64,000 nt of DNA from Burkholderiales bacterium RIFCSPLOWO2_02_FULL_57_36. Its GTDB lineage: Bacteria; Pseudomonadota; Gammaproteobacteria; Burkholderiales; Burkholderiaceae_D. The translations under genes were made by a program, and so were the position numbers. The stretch's first letter is position 1; every line of letters starts with the position of its first letter. A model generated the notes under the pieces. That model was not told where the DNA came from, searched no databases, and saw nothing but the letters and a program-made list of their open reading frames with translations. This document shows positions 29,706-38,644 of this stretch, in pieces. The stretch spans positions 124,001 through 188,000 of the forward strand of contig MESE01000142.1 of assembly GCA_001770855.1 (NCBI GenBank). The letters run 5' to 3'.

Positions 29706-30764
29706 ATGTTGAATTTTGCAATAGTCGGTTGTGGCCGGATTGCCAAGCGACACTCCGAGCTGTTAGGCCATAATCAGATAAACAATGCTCGTCTAGCGGC
29801 TGTTTGTGACATCGTTGAAAGCAAAGCCAAGAAAATAGGCCAACAGTTTTCCGTACCTTACTTCATCGACATGCATGAGATGATGCAGAAGGTGAGAGTG
29901 GATGTCGTGGTCGTTCTGACCGAAAGCGGTAAGCATGCCGAGCATGTATTGGAGCTCGCACAATATGGTAAACATATTGTGGTCGAAAAGCCCATGGCAC
30001 TGACTCTGGATGACGCCGATGCCATGATACGGGCATGCGATACGGCTGGCGTCAAATTTTTTGTCGTCAAGCAGAACCGCTTCAATGTACCGGTAATCAA
30101 GGTGCGTGAAGCCTTGCAAGCGGGCCGTTTTGGCAAACTCGTAATGGGCACCGTGCGTGTGCGCTGGTGCCGTACGCAGGCATACTATGACCAAGATTCG
30201 TGGCGTGGGACTTGGGCACTGGATGGCGGCGTTTTGACCAATCAAGCCAGTCATCATGTCGATCTGCTGGAATGGATGATGGGCGAAGTCGAAAGCGTAT
30301 TCGCGATGAGTACTACCGCATTGGCGAAAATTGAGGCTGAAGACACCGCTGTCGTCACGTTACGCTTCAAGAACGGCGCACTTGGTGTAATCGAGGCTAC
30401 TACAGCGGTGCGCCCAAAGGATCTGGAGGGCTCATTGTCGATTCTCGGTGAGGGCGGATCAGTAGAAGTCGGCGGATTTGCAGTCAACCGGATGAAGGTA
30501 TGGAATTTTGCCGAGCCGCTGGAAGGCGATGACGACGTGATGGAAAAGTATTCAGTTAATCCTCCAAACGTTTACGGCTTCGGTCACCAGGCATATTACG
30601 AGCATGTGGTGGATTGTATTCTCAACGATAAGCAACATCTGGTCGATGGGCTGGTTGGTCGTAAAAGCCTGGAACTGATCAGTGCGATCTACGAGTCGAT
30701 TGAAACAGGCCGTGAAATACCGTTGCGCTTTCGGCCAAAGTATTCGCGGCTTGGAAGTAATTAA
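29706..30764 (+). CDS. wbpB: Gfo/Idh/MocA oxidoreductase, WbpB-like
   Basis: 352-residue NAD-dependent oxidoreductase with N-terminal GCGRIAKRH loop and the EKPMAL motif. Together with the next two genes (acetyltransferase, aminotransferase) the order is that of wbpB-wbpD-wbpE, which turn UDP-GlcNAcA into UDP-GlcNAc3NAcA by 3-oxidation, amination and acetylation. ATG at 29706 (MLNFAIVGCG) is preferred over an upstream TTG. The stop overlaps the next start (TAATG). Confidence 0.7.
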   Translation: MLNFAIVGCGRIAKRHSELLGHNQINNARLAAVCDIVESKAKKIGQQFSVPYFIDMHEMMQKVRVDVVVVLTESGKHAEHVLELAQYGKHIVVEKPMALTLDDADAMIRACDTAGVKFFVVKQNRFNVPVIKVREALQAGRFGKLVMGTVRVRWCRTQAYYDQDSWRGTWALDGGVLTNQASHHVDLLEWMMGEVESVFAMSTTALAKIEAEDTAVVTLRFKNGALGVIEATTAVRPKDLEGSLSILGEGGSVEVGGFAVNRMKVWNFAEPLEGDDDVMEKYSVNPPNVYGFGHQAYYEHVVDCILNDKQHLVDGLVGRKSLELISAIYESIETGREIPLRFRPKYSRLGSN

Positions 30765-31231
30765 TGACGGGCCCAACATTCAAGCAAGTCGGCACAGTCA
30801 ACGTTCAATTTGGCAACAACGTGACGGTGGTGCAGCCGACGAATATCTACGGATGCACCATCAAGGACGATGTTTTCGTTGGGCCATTCGTCGAAATACA
30901 GAAGGACGTTATCGTCGGAGCCCGGACAAAGGTACAGTCACACACATTTATTTGCGAGCTTGTAACCATTGGAGAGGACTGTTTTATCGGACACGGTGTG
31001 ATGTTCATTAACGACCTGTTCTCCAATGGTGGGCCCGCACACGGCGATAAAATACTCTGGATGCCAACCATAGTGGGGAACCGCGTTTCTATCGGCAGCA
31101 ATGCAACCATTCTGCCAGTGACGATCTGTGACGACACAGTGATTGGTGCAGGTGCGATAGTAACTCGTGATATCAAACAGCCCGGAGTTTATGCTGGAAA
31201 TCCGGCCAGAAAAATCAGGAATCTAGAATGA
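30764..31231 (+). CDS. wbpD: Left-handed beta-helix acetyltransferase, WbpD-like
   Basis: 155 residues made largely of hexapeptide repeats (about 20-150), as in trimeric sugar N-acetyltransferases; the closing segment GVYAGNPARKIR is typical. It probably acetylates the 3-amino group formed by the downstream aminotransferase. It overlaps both neighbours by a few bases. An FdtC-type role (Fuc3NAc) is possible, but no FdtA isomerase is present. Confidence 0.75.
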   Translation: MTGPTFKQVGTVNVQFGNNVTVVQPTNIYGCTIKDDVFVGPFVEIQKDVIVGARTKVQSHTFICELVTIGEDCFIGHGVMFINDLFSNGGPAHGDKILWMPTIVGNRVSIGSNATILPVTICDDTVIGAGAIVTRDIKQPGVYAGNPARKIRNLE

Positions 31232-32328
31232 TAAAATTTCTCGACCTCGCCGCACAGTATCAATCAATCAAGGCGGAAATTGATTCGGCAATCGCAAATG
31301 TAATCAAGGAATCCGCTTTTATCGGTGGTACATATGTAAAAGATTTTGAAACGCAATTCGGGGCATATGTCACGGCCAAATATTGCATTGGAATGGCAAA
31401 TGGCACGGATGCGCTTGAGATCGCCATTGAGGCGGCCAATCTGCCACAAGGTTCGGAAATTATTGTCCCGGGCAACAGCTTCATTGCGAGCTCCGAAGCA
31501 GTAACGCGTGGTGGATATAAAGTGGTTTTTGCCGATGTCGATCATGGATCTTATACGCTGACGGCCGAAACGATTCGTGCCAAGCTCACCGATCGGACAA
31601 AAGCCATAATCGCAGTGCATTTGTATGGGCATCCATGTGACATGGATGCCTTGCTTGATATTTGCACTGAACATGGGCTGGTACTAATCGAGGACTGTGC
31701 GCAAGCACATGGTGCCGAATACAAAGGACGACGTATTGGCAGTATCGGCCATATGGCTGCATTCAGCTTCTATCCAGGGAAGAACCTCGGCGCATATGGG
31801 GATGCTGGCGCCATAACCACGCAGGATGAGGCGTTCGCTACGCGCGCAAGAATGATCGCCAACCATGGCCGGATCGCAAAATATGATCATGAATTCGAGG
31901 GTCGTAACTCACGTCTAGATGGATTGCAAGCTGCGATCCTGAGCGCAAAATTGCCACATTTGGAAAGCTGGACTATGCGGCGCATTGAAATCGCCGATTT
32001 TTACCTGCAGAATCTGGCAGGTATCGATGATCTGATTCTGCCAGAACGTAAACAATGGGCGCGCCAAGTATACCACTTGTTCGTGGTGCGCACAACGCGA
32101 CGCGATGGGTTAAAGGGCTATCTTGCTGAGAAGGGGATTGAGTCTGGAATCCACTATCCTATCGCTTTGCCGAAACTGGCGGCGTATAGCTACTGTGGAC
32201 TTGCCAACGAGGATACGTTTTATAACAAGACCGATAGTACGCTTTTAAGTTTGCCGATTGGGGAGCATTTGACGTTAGAAGATGCCAAACGCGTAACTGG
32301 GGCCGTGCATGATTTTTTCGGTTCATGA
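31228..32328 (+). CDS. wbpE: DegT/DnrJ/EryC1 sugar aminotransferase, WbpE-like
   Basis: 366-residue PLP enzyme that transfers an amino group to a keto-sugar nucleotide. PLP-binding Lys185 lies in YPGKNLGAYGD; ANGTDAL and the EDCAQAHGA motif are standard. Context points to the 3-amino step of UDP-GlcNAc3NAcA; FdtB/QdtB-like activity is the alternative. Four-base overlaps with both neighbours show tight coupling. Confidence 0.75.
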   Translation: MIKFLDLAAQYQSIKAEIDSAIANVIKESAFIGGTYVKDFETQFGAYVTAKYCIGMANGTDALEIAIEAANLPQGSEIIVPGNSFIASSEAVTRGGYKVVFADVDHGSYTLTAETIRAKLTDRTKAIIAVHLYGHPCDMDALLDICTEHGLVLIEDCAQAHGAEYKGRRIGSIGHMAAFSFYPGKNLGAYGDAGAITTQDEAFATRARMIANHGRIAKYDHEFEGRNSRLDGLQAAILSAKLPHLESWTMRRIEIADFYLQNLAGIDDLILPERKQWARQVYHLFVVRTTRRDGLKGYLAEKGIESGIHYPIALPKLAAYSYCGLANEDTFYNKTDSTLLSLPIGEHLTLEDAKRVTGAVHDFFGS

Positions 32329-33581
32329 GCAATCAGGGAAAGGGAATTTTCGGTTCTGCGATCGTTTACACAATCGCGAATGTACTAAGTGCCGGAATTC
32401 CGTTTCTGCTGTTGCCCATTCTGACTCGAGTTCTATCGCCGACAGACTATGGGTTAGTAACCATATTCACAATCACGGTAGGTATTTTTGGCGTATTTAC
32501 GGGATGTAGCGTACATGGTGCGGTAGGAATACGCTATTTCCAACTTCCGCCGAAAGTGTTGGCCGAGTATGTCGGTGCATGCAACTGGATCCTGCTGGCA
32601 AGTACAACAATTGTGTCCGGTTTGGTATTTGTCTGCGGTAAATGGTTAGCGGAAATTACTGGCTTACCTCGCGAATGGTTGCTGCTTGGCGTTGTGATGT
32701 CAGGAGCGCAATTTGTCATAAATATTGGTTTGTCGCTATGGCAGGTGCGCTCAGAAGCAAAACAGTATGGCACTTTTCAAGTTTCTCAAAGCTTGGTAAA
32801 TGCAGGGGTTTCGTTATTATTTGTGCTCGGCTTGGGGATGGCTTGGCAAGGCAGGGTCTTGGGGCAAGCAATTGCGACGCTAGTATTCGCAGTAATTGCG
32901 ATTCTCTTCCTTTTTCGCCGCAATCTAATGGCGATGCCGAAGTCTCTGAAGGTGCATGTAAAGGATGCTCTGGGTTTTGGAGTGCCGTTGATCCCCCATG
33001 CATTGGGAGGCTTACTGATTGCTACTGCTGATCGATGGATCATTGGAAAAGTGTACGGCGCGGCCGAGGTGGGAATATACGCGGTCGCAATTCAGGTCGC
33101 GATGGGTTTGACATTAATTTGCGAGGCAGCTTTTAGAGCCGTGCATCCGTGGTTGATTCAAAATGCACAAACCAGCAAGGATCGTCGTCAATTAGTGATT
33201 TTTATCTACAAGATCCTTGGTATGGCGATCGCAGGTTGCTTCCTTTACTATCTGTTTGCATGGTTTACCTACCCATATCTCGTTAGCGATCAGTTCCAAG
33301 ATGGTCGATCGCTTCTACCCATTTTAGTATTAGCCACTTTTTTCAGATGCTGTTATCACGGAACGGCGATTTTCATTAACGTGGCGAACAGGAATGGCCT
33401 GCTTGCTCGTAACACGCTGATTGCGGGATTGCTCGGCTTATCGTCAACGTATGTCCTGGTTCAGCATCTGGGCATTCTTGGTGCGGCGATCGGCTTGATG
33501 ATTGGTGAATTGCTTTCTTTTTTGTTAAGTTGGCGTAGCTCCGCACAAGTGTTTCCCATGCCATGGTTTTCACTCAAATAA
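32325..33581 (+). CDS. wzx: O-antigen flippase (Wzx family)
   Basis: 418-residue integral membrane protein with about a dozen predicted helices and the MATE/MOP-type start (GSAIVYTIANVLSAGIPFLLLP). It would flip undecaprenyl-linked repeat units to the periplasm. Base use is clearly more A/T-rich than in the first 25 kb. It overlaps the preceding aminotransferase by four bases. This is the only flippase found in the window. Confidence 0.88.
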   Translation: MSNQGKGIFGSAIVYTIANVLSAGIPFLLLPILTRVLSPTDYGLVTIFTITVGIFGVFTGCSVHGAVGIRYFQLPPKVLAEYVGACNWILLASTTIVSGLVFVCGKWLAEITGLPREWLLLGVVMSGAQFVINIGLSLWQVRSEAKQYGTFQVSQSLVNAGVSLLFVLGLGMAWQGRVLGQAIATLVFAVIAILFLFRRNLMAMPKSLKVHVKDALGFGVPLIPHALGGLLIATADRWIIGKVYGAAEVGIYAVAIQVAMGLTLICEAAFRAVHPWLIQNAQTSKDRRQLVIFIYKILGMAIAGCFLYYLFAWFTYPYLVSDQFQDGRSLLPILVLATFFRCCYHGTAIFINVANRNGLLARNTLIAGLLGLSSTYVLVQHLGILGAAIGLMIGELLSFLLSWRSSAQVFPMPWFSLK

Positions 33582-33724
33582 GACAGCATGCCGATTTATG
33601 GAATGAATTTTATGGCGCAATGCTCGAAGTTTTCTTTTGATTAGTAGTATTCAATTGACCTTAGAATTGCAATTGATCACGCAAGAATTCTATTTGAAAA
33701 TATAGTCATTTTTTTGGAAAACAT

Positions 33725-34738
33725 ATGCGAATTTGTCTCATTGGTACCGGACGTATGGGCCGACGCCACATACTTGCAGCAAAGAATGTGGGATTTGAAA
33801 TTGCAGGTATATACGATCCTTCGCCGGACGCGATAACGCTTGCACTGGATGAACAAAATCTTCCGCGCTCGATTGTGTTTTCGTCGGCGGAACAAATGCT
33901 GACTACGGTAAAGCCAGATGCAATTGTAGTTTCCTCAACGGCTCCCAGCCACGGCGAGTATGTTTGCCTAGCTGCGGACGTCGGAGTGAAGTATATCTTG
34001 TGTGAAAAACCGATGGCGGTATCAATCGCTGAATGTGACCGAATGATGGAGGCGTGCAAGCGTGCAGGTGCGATTCTGGCAATTAATCATCAAATGCGGT
34101 TTTTAGAACAATACACTGCTGTCAAAGAACTCGCCGATTCAGCTGCATTTGGCGGTTTGCGCAGCATGACGGTATGTGCTTCCAATTTTGGCTTGTCAAT
34201 GAATGGCTCGCATTATTTTGAAGCATTCCGATTTCTGACCGGCGAGGAGATCCTGTCTGTATCGTTTTGGGCCGATGCGGCAGTTCTCCCGAATCCTCGC
34301 GGTCCAGAGTATACGGACCGCTCGGGTCAATTAAGAGCAGTAACTCCGTCAGGAGTGAGGTTGTATGGGGAGTTGAGTGCCGATCAAGGGCATGGAATAC
34401 AGGTTATTTATGGATGTCGATATGGTCAGATTCTTGTTGACGAACTATCGGGATTCATGCGCATCATGCATCGTCAGGAACAATACAGGGATCTGCCAAC
34501 GACACGTTACGGAATGCCGGCTGTCGAAGTGATTCGCCAGATCGAGCCAGTAGATGTCGTTGGCCCGACGGAATCCCTTTGGAAAGCGATGCTCAAAGGC
34601 GGATCTATACCTGACGGACAATGTGGTCGACATGCGGTAGCCACGCTTGTTGCCGCGAATTTATCCGGCGAACAAGACGGTAGGGCAGTGCAAATAGACG
34701 CTGGCTTGCCGGTAGCCCGCGTCTTTCCATGGGCATAA
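33725..34738 (+). CDS. Gfo/Idh/MocA family oxidoreductase
   Basis: 337 residues with GTGRMGRRH nucleotide loop and CEKPMAV motif. The C-terminal domain shows the usual beta-sheet region but no feature that fixes the substrate. It starts a new sub-operon after a 143-base A/T-rich gap and is followed at once by a second, different Gfo/Idh gene. Likely modifies a sugar nucleotide in the glycan pathway; the exact reaction cannot be read from sequence. Confidence 0.75.
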   Translation: MRICLIGTGRMGRRHILAAKNVGFEIAGIYDPSPDAITLALDEQNLPRSIVFSSAEQMLTTVKPDAIVVSSTAPSHGEYVCLAADVGVKYILCEKPMAVSIAECDRMMEACKRAGAILAINHQMRFLEQYTAVKELADSAAFGGLRSMTVCASNFGLSMNGSHYFEAFRFLTGEEILSVSFWADAAVLPNPRGPEYTDRSGQLRAVTPSGVRLYGELSADQGHGIQVIYGCRYGQILVDELSGFMRIMHRQEQYRDLPTTRYGMPAVEVIRQIEPVDVVGPTESLWKAMLKGGSIPDGQCGRHAVATLVAANLSGEQDGRAVQIDAGLPVARVFPWA

Positions 34739-34749
34739 GGAGAATCGTC

Positions 34750-35706
34750 GTGAGTAAGAACGTTAAGGTTGCTATAGTCGGCGCCGGCAATATGGCAACA
34801 GAACATTTGAAAGCATTCTCGGCAATTGAAGGTGTGCAGCCCGCCGGCATATTCAGCCGAACGCCAACCCGCGCGGTGGCTTTGGCTGCAACCTATCCTC
34901 AGATGTCCGTGTGCGATTCAATCGAAGATTTGTACAACAAAACCCGTGCGGATATCGTCGTTGTCACAGTTAGAGAACTTGCGATGGCGACCGTAGCGGT
35001 CGAATGTTTTAAATTCCCATGGATCGTGCTTTTGGAAAAGCCTGCTGGATACGACCTTGTCGATGCTACACGAATCCTGGATGCTGCACAGAAGGCCAAC
35101 AGCAAGGTTTATGTGGCATTGAATCGCAGAGCTTATTCAAGTACGCGTGGAGCACTTGGTGAGCTTGACACTACTGAAGGCAAGCGATTTATCAAGGTGC
35201 TTGACCAACAGGATCAGCAGGTTGCGCGTAATATCATTAAAGAGCCTGAAGCGGTTGTGCAAAATTATATGTTTGCGAACTCAATCCATCTAATCGACTA
35301 TTTTCGGGTATTCGGAAGAGGCGGGATTGCCAAGGTAACACCGGTAGTGCCGTGGAATCCGGCCGAGCCAGGCATAGTTATTAGCAAGATTGAATTCACC
35401 AGTGGAGATATCGGCTTGTATGAAGCACTCTGGGATGGCCCTGGTCCATGGGCCGTCTCGGTCGCTACGCCACAGAAGCGTCTCGAAATGCGTCCACTTG
35501 AGCAGGTTACCGTACAATTAAGAGGTGAGCGCCGACTCTCATCCTTGGACATCTCCACCAGTGACACATCGTTTAAGCCGGGATTATTATTGCAGGCACA
35601 GCAGGCTGTCGCCGTAGTACGTGGCGAGACCAATTTTTTGCCGACATTGCATGATTCATGGTACTCGATGAAGCTGGTAGCTGATATTTATGGAATCGCA
35701 AGTTGA
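34750..35706 (+). CDS. Gfo/Idh/MocA family oxidoreductase, second copy
   Basis: 318 residues from GTG at 34750, chosen because aaggag lies seven bases upstream (34737-34742). N-terminal loop GAGNMATEH and LLEKPAG motif; where most relatives have a catalytic Lys-Pro followed by Met/Leu, the pattern here is Pro-Ala-Gly. It is quite different from its upstream neighbour, so the pair is not a recent duplication. It may act in a two-step redox change such as oxidation followed by reduction at one carbon. The stop overlaps the next gene (TTGA). Confidence 0.7.
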   Translation: MSKNVKVAIVGAGNMATEHLKAFSAIEGVQPAGIFSRTPTRAVALAATYPQMSVCDSIEDLYNKTRADIVVVTVRELAMATVAVECFKFPWIVLLEKPAGYDLVDATRILDAAQKANSKVYVALNRRAYSSTRGALGELDTTEGKRFIKVLDQQDQQVARNIIKEPEAVVQNYMFANSIHLIDYFRVFGRGGIAKVTPVVPWNPAEPGIVISKIEFTSGDIGLYEALWDGPGPWAVSVATPQKRLEMRPLEQVTVQLRGERRLSSLDISTSDTSFKPGLLLQAQQAVAVVRGETNFLPTLHDSWYSMKLVADIYGIAS

Positions 35707-37118
35707 GTGATCTGCGTCGTTCAGAAGAGGAGGCGGCAAGGATTCTTGAGCACTTCGAAGATCGTCATAAAGTCTTTTCTTACGCAGTAAGAGGCGTTTC
35801 TGTATGGCGAATTCTGCGCTTTCCTATCAGTCTCGCCATACAAAATATCAAGTTAACTACGCCGGCTATTCCTCGGCGAGACTTGTTGTGTTCAGTATTC
35901 GGCGGCTTGAGAAAAATTTTCCGATTGCGTCGGACGTGCAATTATGTTGCGATAACATATGCATCAGCGCTACGAGTCCAATCGTCCAAAGGTTACGACG
36001 ATATTTATTTTGATGCTTTATTAAATAATTTGCCTGGCGGTGTCAAAATATCGTCCCTTAATGCACCAGGATATGCAAATAGAATATCAAAAGCATCAAT
36101 CGCACCGGTTTTTGATAGCACGATAATTTTGGTAGTTAGTGTGATTCTTGCCCGACTGTTTCCTGTGAAGGATGATGCAGGAATTTTCGCGAAAATAGCC
36201 GAATGTGTGCTGGCCGAGTTACGTCTGGATGAGTTTTCCGAAACAAGAATTCGGAGGAATTTCAGCGCATTTTGGTGGCGATGCGTGTTGTACGATTTAT
36301 TGCTTCGCCGGTTGTCTCCTGAGATTGTTTTGGCGGCCGATGCAGGCCAGTATCCGGTGATACACGCGTGCCGTCGCCAAGGTATCCGCTTTGTGGAGTT
36401 GCAACATGGAATTTTTTCGCCGAATCATCCTGACGCTTTGCCTGCCACGGCACTAAGCACGGATGCAGAACATTTACTGCTGCCAGACTTCGTAGCTATG
36501 TATGGCGAGTATTGGGTAAGGCGGCTCAAGCATACCGCTGTTGCAAGAACGGGTACGCTGGTCGCTGTCGGATCTTCGATCATTGAACAGTATCGTACGA
36601 TGCGCCAAAATTTGTTTTGTATTGACGAAAAAAATCTTGTATTGACTCTTACGACCCAAGGTATAGAACACGGAACGCTAATCCATTTCATGCACAGCTT
36701 TCTTTCTAATACTTCCGCAAGTCTTCAACTGAATATCAAACTCCATCCAGCCTACGATACTTCATATGATGACTATGTGGCTGCGTTTCAGAAAGATGTG
36801 CGAGTCCGTATTCTGAGAGGCCGGGAAGATCCAAATACATACGAGCTCATAGCACTGTCTGATGTGCATCTGAGTATATCTTCAGCATGTCATTTTGATG
36901 CCATTGGTATTGGTACTCCGACCGTGATAATTGCATTGGGCGGATTTGATCTTGTGCGCGATCTGGTTCGTGATGGCGATGCCATAGTAGTGTCGACCCC
37001 AGAGCAACTAGTAGATGTTGTCCTCCACCGTCACTGGTTGCCAATTACGCAAGAGACATCCAACAAGTACTACCAGCAAAATTTTGTTGGAAATCTTAAA
37101 GAGTTATTGCAACTATGA
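35703..37118 (+). CDS. Unassigned surface-glycan protein, probable GT-B glycosyltransferase
   Basis: 471 residues, no clear family signature. The N-terminal third is basic and rich in hydrophobic segments (a stretch near residue 140-155 could touch the membrane). The second half has features of GT-B transferases of the capsule or sialyltransferase type: an ELQHGIFSPNHPDA segment near 245, a KLHPAYD segment near 350 and a late SSACHFDAIGIGTPT segment near 398, resembling donor-binding loops. Start is TTG within TTGA, overlapping the previous stop. Position among transferase and modifier genes supports a glycan role. Confidence 0.5.
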   Translation: MSDLRRSEEEAARILEHFEDRHKVFSYAVRGVSVWRILRFPISLAIQNIKLTTPAIPRRDLLCSVFGGLRKIFRLRRTCNYVAITYASALRVQSSKGYDDIYFDALLNNLPGGVKISSLNAPGYANRISKASIAPVFDSTIILVVSVILARLFPVKDDAGIFAKIAECVLAELRLDEFSETRIRRNFSAFWWRCVLYDLLLRRLSPEIVLAADAGQYPVIHACRRQGIRFVELQHGIFSPNHPDALPATALSTDAEHLLLPDFVAMYGEYWVRRLKHTAVARTGTLVAVGSSIIEQYRTMRQNLFCIDEKNLVLTLTTQGIEHGTLIHFMHSFLSNTSASLQLNIKLHPAYDTSYDDYVAAFQKDVRVRILRGREDPNTYELIALSDVHLSISSACHFDAIGIGTPTVIIALGGFDLVRDLVRDGDAIVVSTPEQLVDVVLHRHWLPITQETSNKYYQQNFVGNLKELLQL

Positions 37119-37258
37119 TGATGCATACAATTTTTCGCGCGCTTGAAATCAAAGTATCAAGAGAGGAAATCTGTACCTTTATGAATTCGTTTGGCGCGCC
37201 GGTCCGTAGTCGCGACGCATTGCGCATCAATGCAAGAACGCCGGAAGTTACAATATGA
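37118..37258 (+). CDS. Possible small protein, 46 residues
   Basis: The frame starts with ATGATG overlapping the stop of the preceding gene (TGATG) and ends in TGA that overlaps the hisH ATG (ATGA). Such coupling at both ends is what real operon genes in this locus show. The peptide starts MMHTIFRALEIK and has no recognised domain. It could instead be untranslated spacer between the two genes. Confidence 0.3.
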   Translation: MMHTIFRALEIKVSREEICTFMNSFGAPVRSRDALRINARTPEVTI

Positions 37259-37869
37259 TCACCATCATAGATTACGGCATGGGTAATCTCGGGTCTATCA
37301 AGAATATGCTGAAAAAGGTGGGAGTAAATTCCGAAATCACAGCAGATCATGAACGATTAAGTCAGGCGAAAAAGCTTATTCTTCCCGGTGTCGGTGCGTT
37401 TGATGCAGGTATGATGCGATTGAAAGCTTCTGGTTTAATAGAAATATTAAACCAGAAGGTGGTGCATCAAAAAACTCCGATTCTTGGTATTTGCCTCGGA
37501 ATGCACTTAATGACGGGAGGAAGCGAAGAAGGTACATTGCCCGGACTTGGGTGGGTCCAAGCGAGAACAATCCGCTTTGCACCACCCGTTGGGAGCAATC
37601 TTAAAGTGCCACACATGGGCTGGAATGTTGTTAATCCCTGCAAGTCTTCCGCATTGATGAAAGAAGCGGAGGCCGAACAGCGGTTTTATTTTGTGCACTC
37701 TTACTATGTGCACTGCGAAAACTCCGGCGATGCGTTGTTACATGCAAAATACGGAAATTCCTTCGATGCTGCTTTTGAAGTCGGAAATGTAATGGGTGTG
37801 CAATTTCACCCCGAAAAAAGCCATAAATTTGGCATGCGCATACTGCGTAATTTCGCTGAAAGTTATTGA
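37255..37869 (+). CDS. hisH: HisH-like glutaminase subunit of sugar amidotransferase (WbpH/WbuY type)
   Basis: 204-residue class I glutamine amidotransferase. The triad is intact: Cys80 in GICLGMH, and His/Glu in QFHPEKS near the C-terminus. It supplies ammonia for the HisF-like partner encoded next (1 base apart). The two serve the amidotransferase at 39940, which changes an N-acetyl group on a sugar to an acetamidino group, rather than histidine synthesis; no other his genes are present. Confidence 0.88.
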   Translation: MITIIDYGMGNLGSIKNMLKKVGVNSEITADHERLSQAKKLILPGVGAFDAGMMRLKASGLIEILNQKVVHQKTPILGICLGMHLMTGGSEEGTLPGLGWVQARTIRFAPPVGSNLKVPHMGWNVVNPCKSSALMKEAEAEQRFYFVHSYYVHCENSGDALLHAKYGNSFDAAFEVGNVMGVQFHPEKSHKFGMRILRNFAESY

Positions 37870-37870
37870 G

Positions 37871-38644
37871 ATGCTGCGTATTCGAGTAATTCCATGTCTA
37901 TTGCTTAAGGGGCAAGGTCTTGTCAAAACCGTCAAGTACAAGGATCCAAAATACGTAGGAGACCCCATAAATGCTATCAAGATATTCAATGACAAAGAAG
38001 TTGACGAATTGATGTTATTGGATATTACCGCAAGCGTAGAAGGACGCGGGCCGTCCTTCGAGATCATCAAGGATGTGGCAAGCGAATGCTTCATGCCGCT
38101 TGCCTATGGCGGGGGTATTCGTAATTTGGACGACATTCGCCGCATACTTGCAACGGGCGTGGAAAAGGTTGTGCTTAATACTGCGGCAATCGGCAATCCC
38201 GAGCTGATTCAAAGGGCGGCGCAAGAGTTTGGATCACAGGCTATTGTTGTATCGATAGACGTGAAGAAAAGGCTGTTTGGGGGATACGAAGTAATGTCCG
38301 CTCGCGGCAGCCGCAAGACGGGCTTTGATCCGGTTTCATTCGCGAAGCGAGTTGTAGAGTTGGGAGCAGGCGAATTGCTCGTCAGTGCAATTGACCGAGA
38401 TGGCATGCAGCAGGGATACGACTTGGAACTCGTGGAGCAAGTGACTTCCGCGGTAAATGTACCAGTAATTTCCAGTGGGGGCGCAGCCAGTGTAGACGAT
38501 TTCATTCAGGTTTGTGCAAAAAGCGGCGCTGCTGCTGTTGCAGCGGGAAGTATGTTCGTATTCACAGGCCCTCATCGAGCCGTATTGATTACCTACCCGA
38601 CAAAAGATCAATTAAGACCGCTTTGGCATGCTGAACGCAAGTAA
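37871..38644 (+). CDS. hisF: HisF-like subunit lacking Asp11 (WbuZ type)
   Basis: 257-residue (beta/alpha)8 barrel. ATG at 37871 gives MLRIRVIPC, aligned residue for residue with classical HisF; an upstream in-frame ATG at 37796 lies inside hisH and is rejected. The first catalytic aspartate of HisF (Asp11) is Leu11 here, while Asp130 is kept (SIDVKK). It should therefore be unable to make imidazole glycerol phosphate and serve as an ammonia conduit for the sugar amidotransferase. Its end overlaps the wzy start. Confidence 0.87.
   Translation: MLRIRVIPCLLLKGQGLVKTVKYKDPKYVGDPINAIKIFNDKEVDELMLLDITASVEGRGPSFEIIKDVASECFMPLAYGGGIRNLDDIRRILATGVEKVVLNTAAIGNPELIQRAAQEFGSQAIVVSIDVKKRLFGGYEVMSARGSRKTGFDPVSFAKRVVELGAGELLVSAIDRDGMQQGYDLELVEQVTSAVNVPVISSGGAASVDDFIQVCAKSGAAAVAAGSMFVFTGPHRAVLITYPTKDQLRPLWHAERK

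Noticed and set aside
33582..33724. Small open frame after wzx (about 18 codons)
   Set aside because: Too short and without ribosome site; the gap more likely holds a promoter.
37255..38644. hisH-hisF as histidine biosynthesis genes
   Set aside because: No other his genes nearby, HisF has lost Asp11, and a sugar amidotransferase lies in the same operon.
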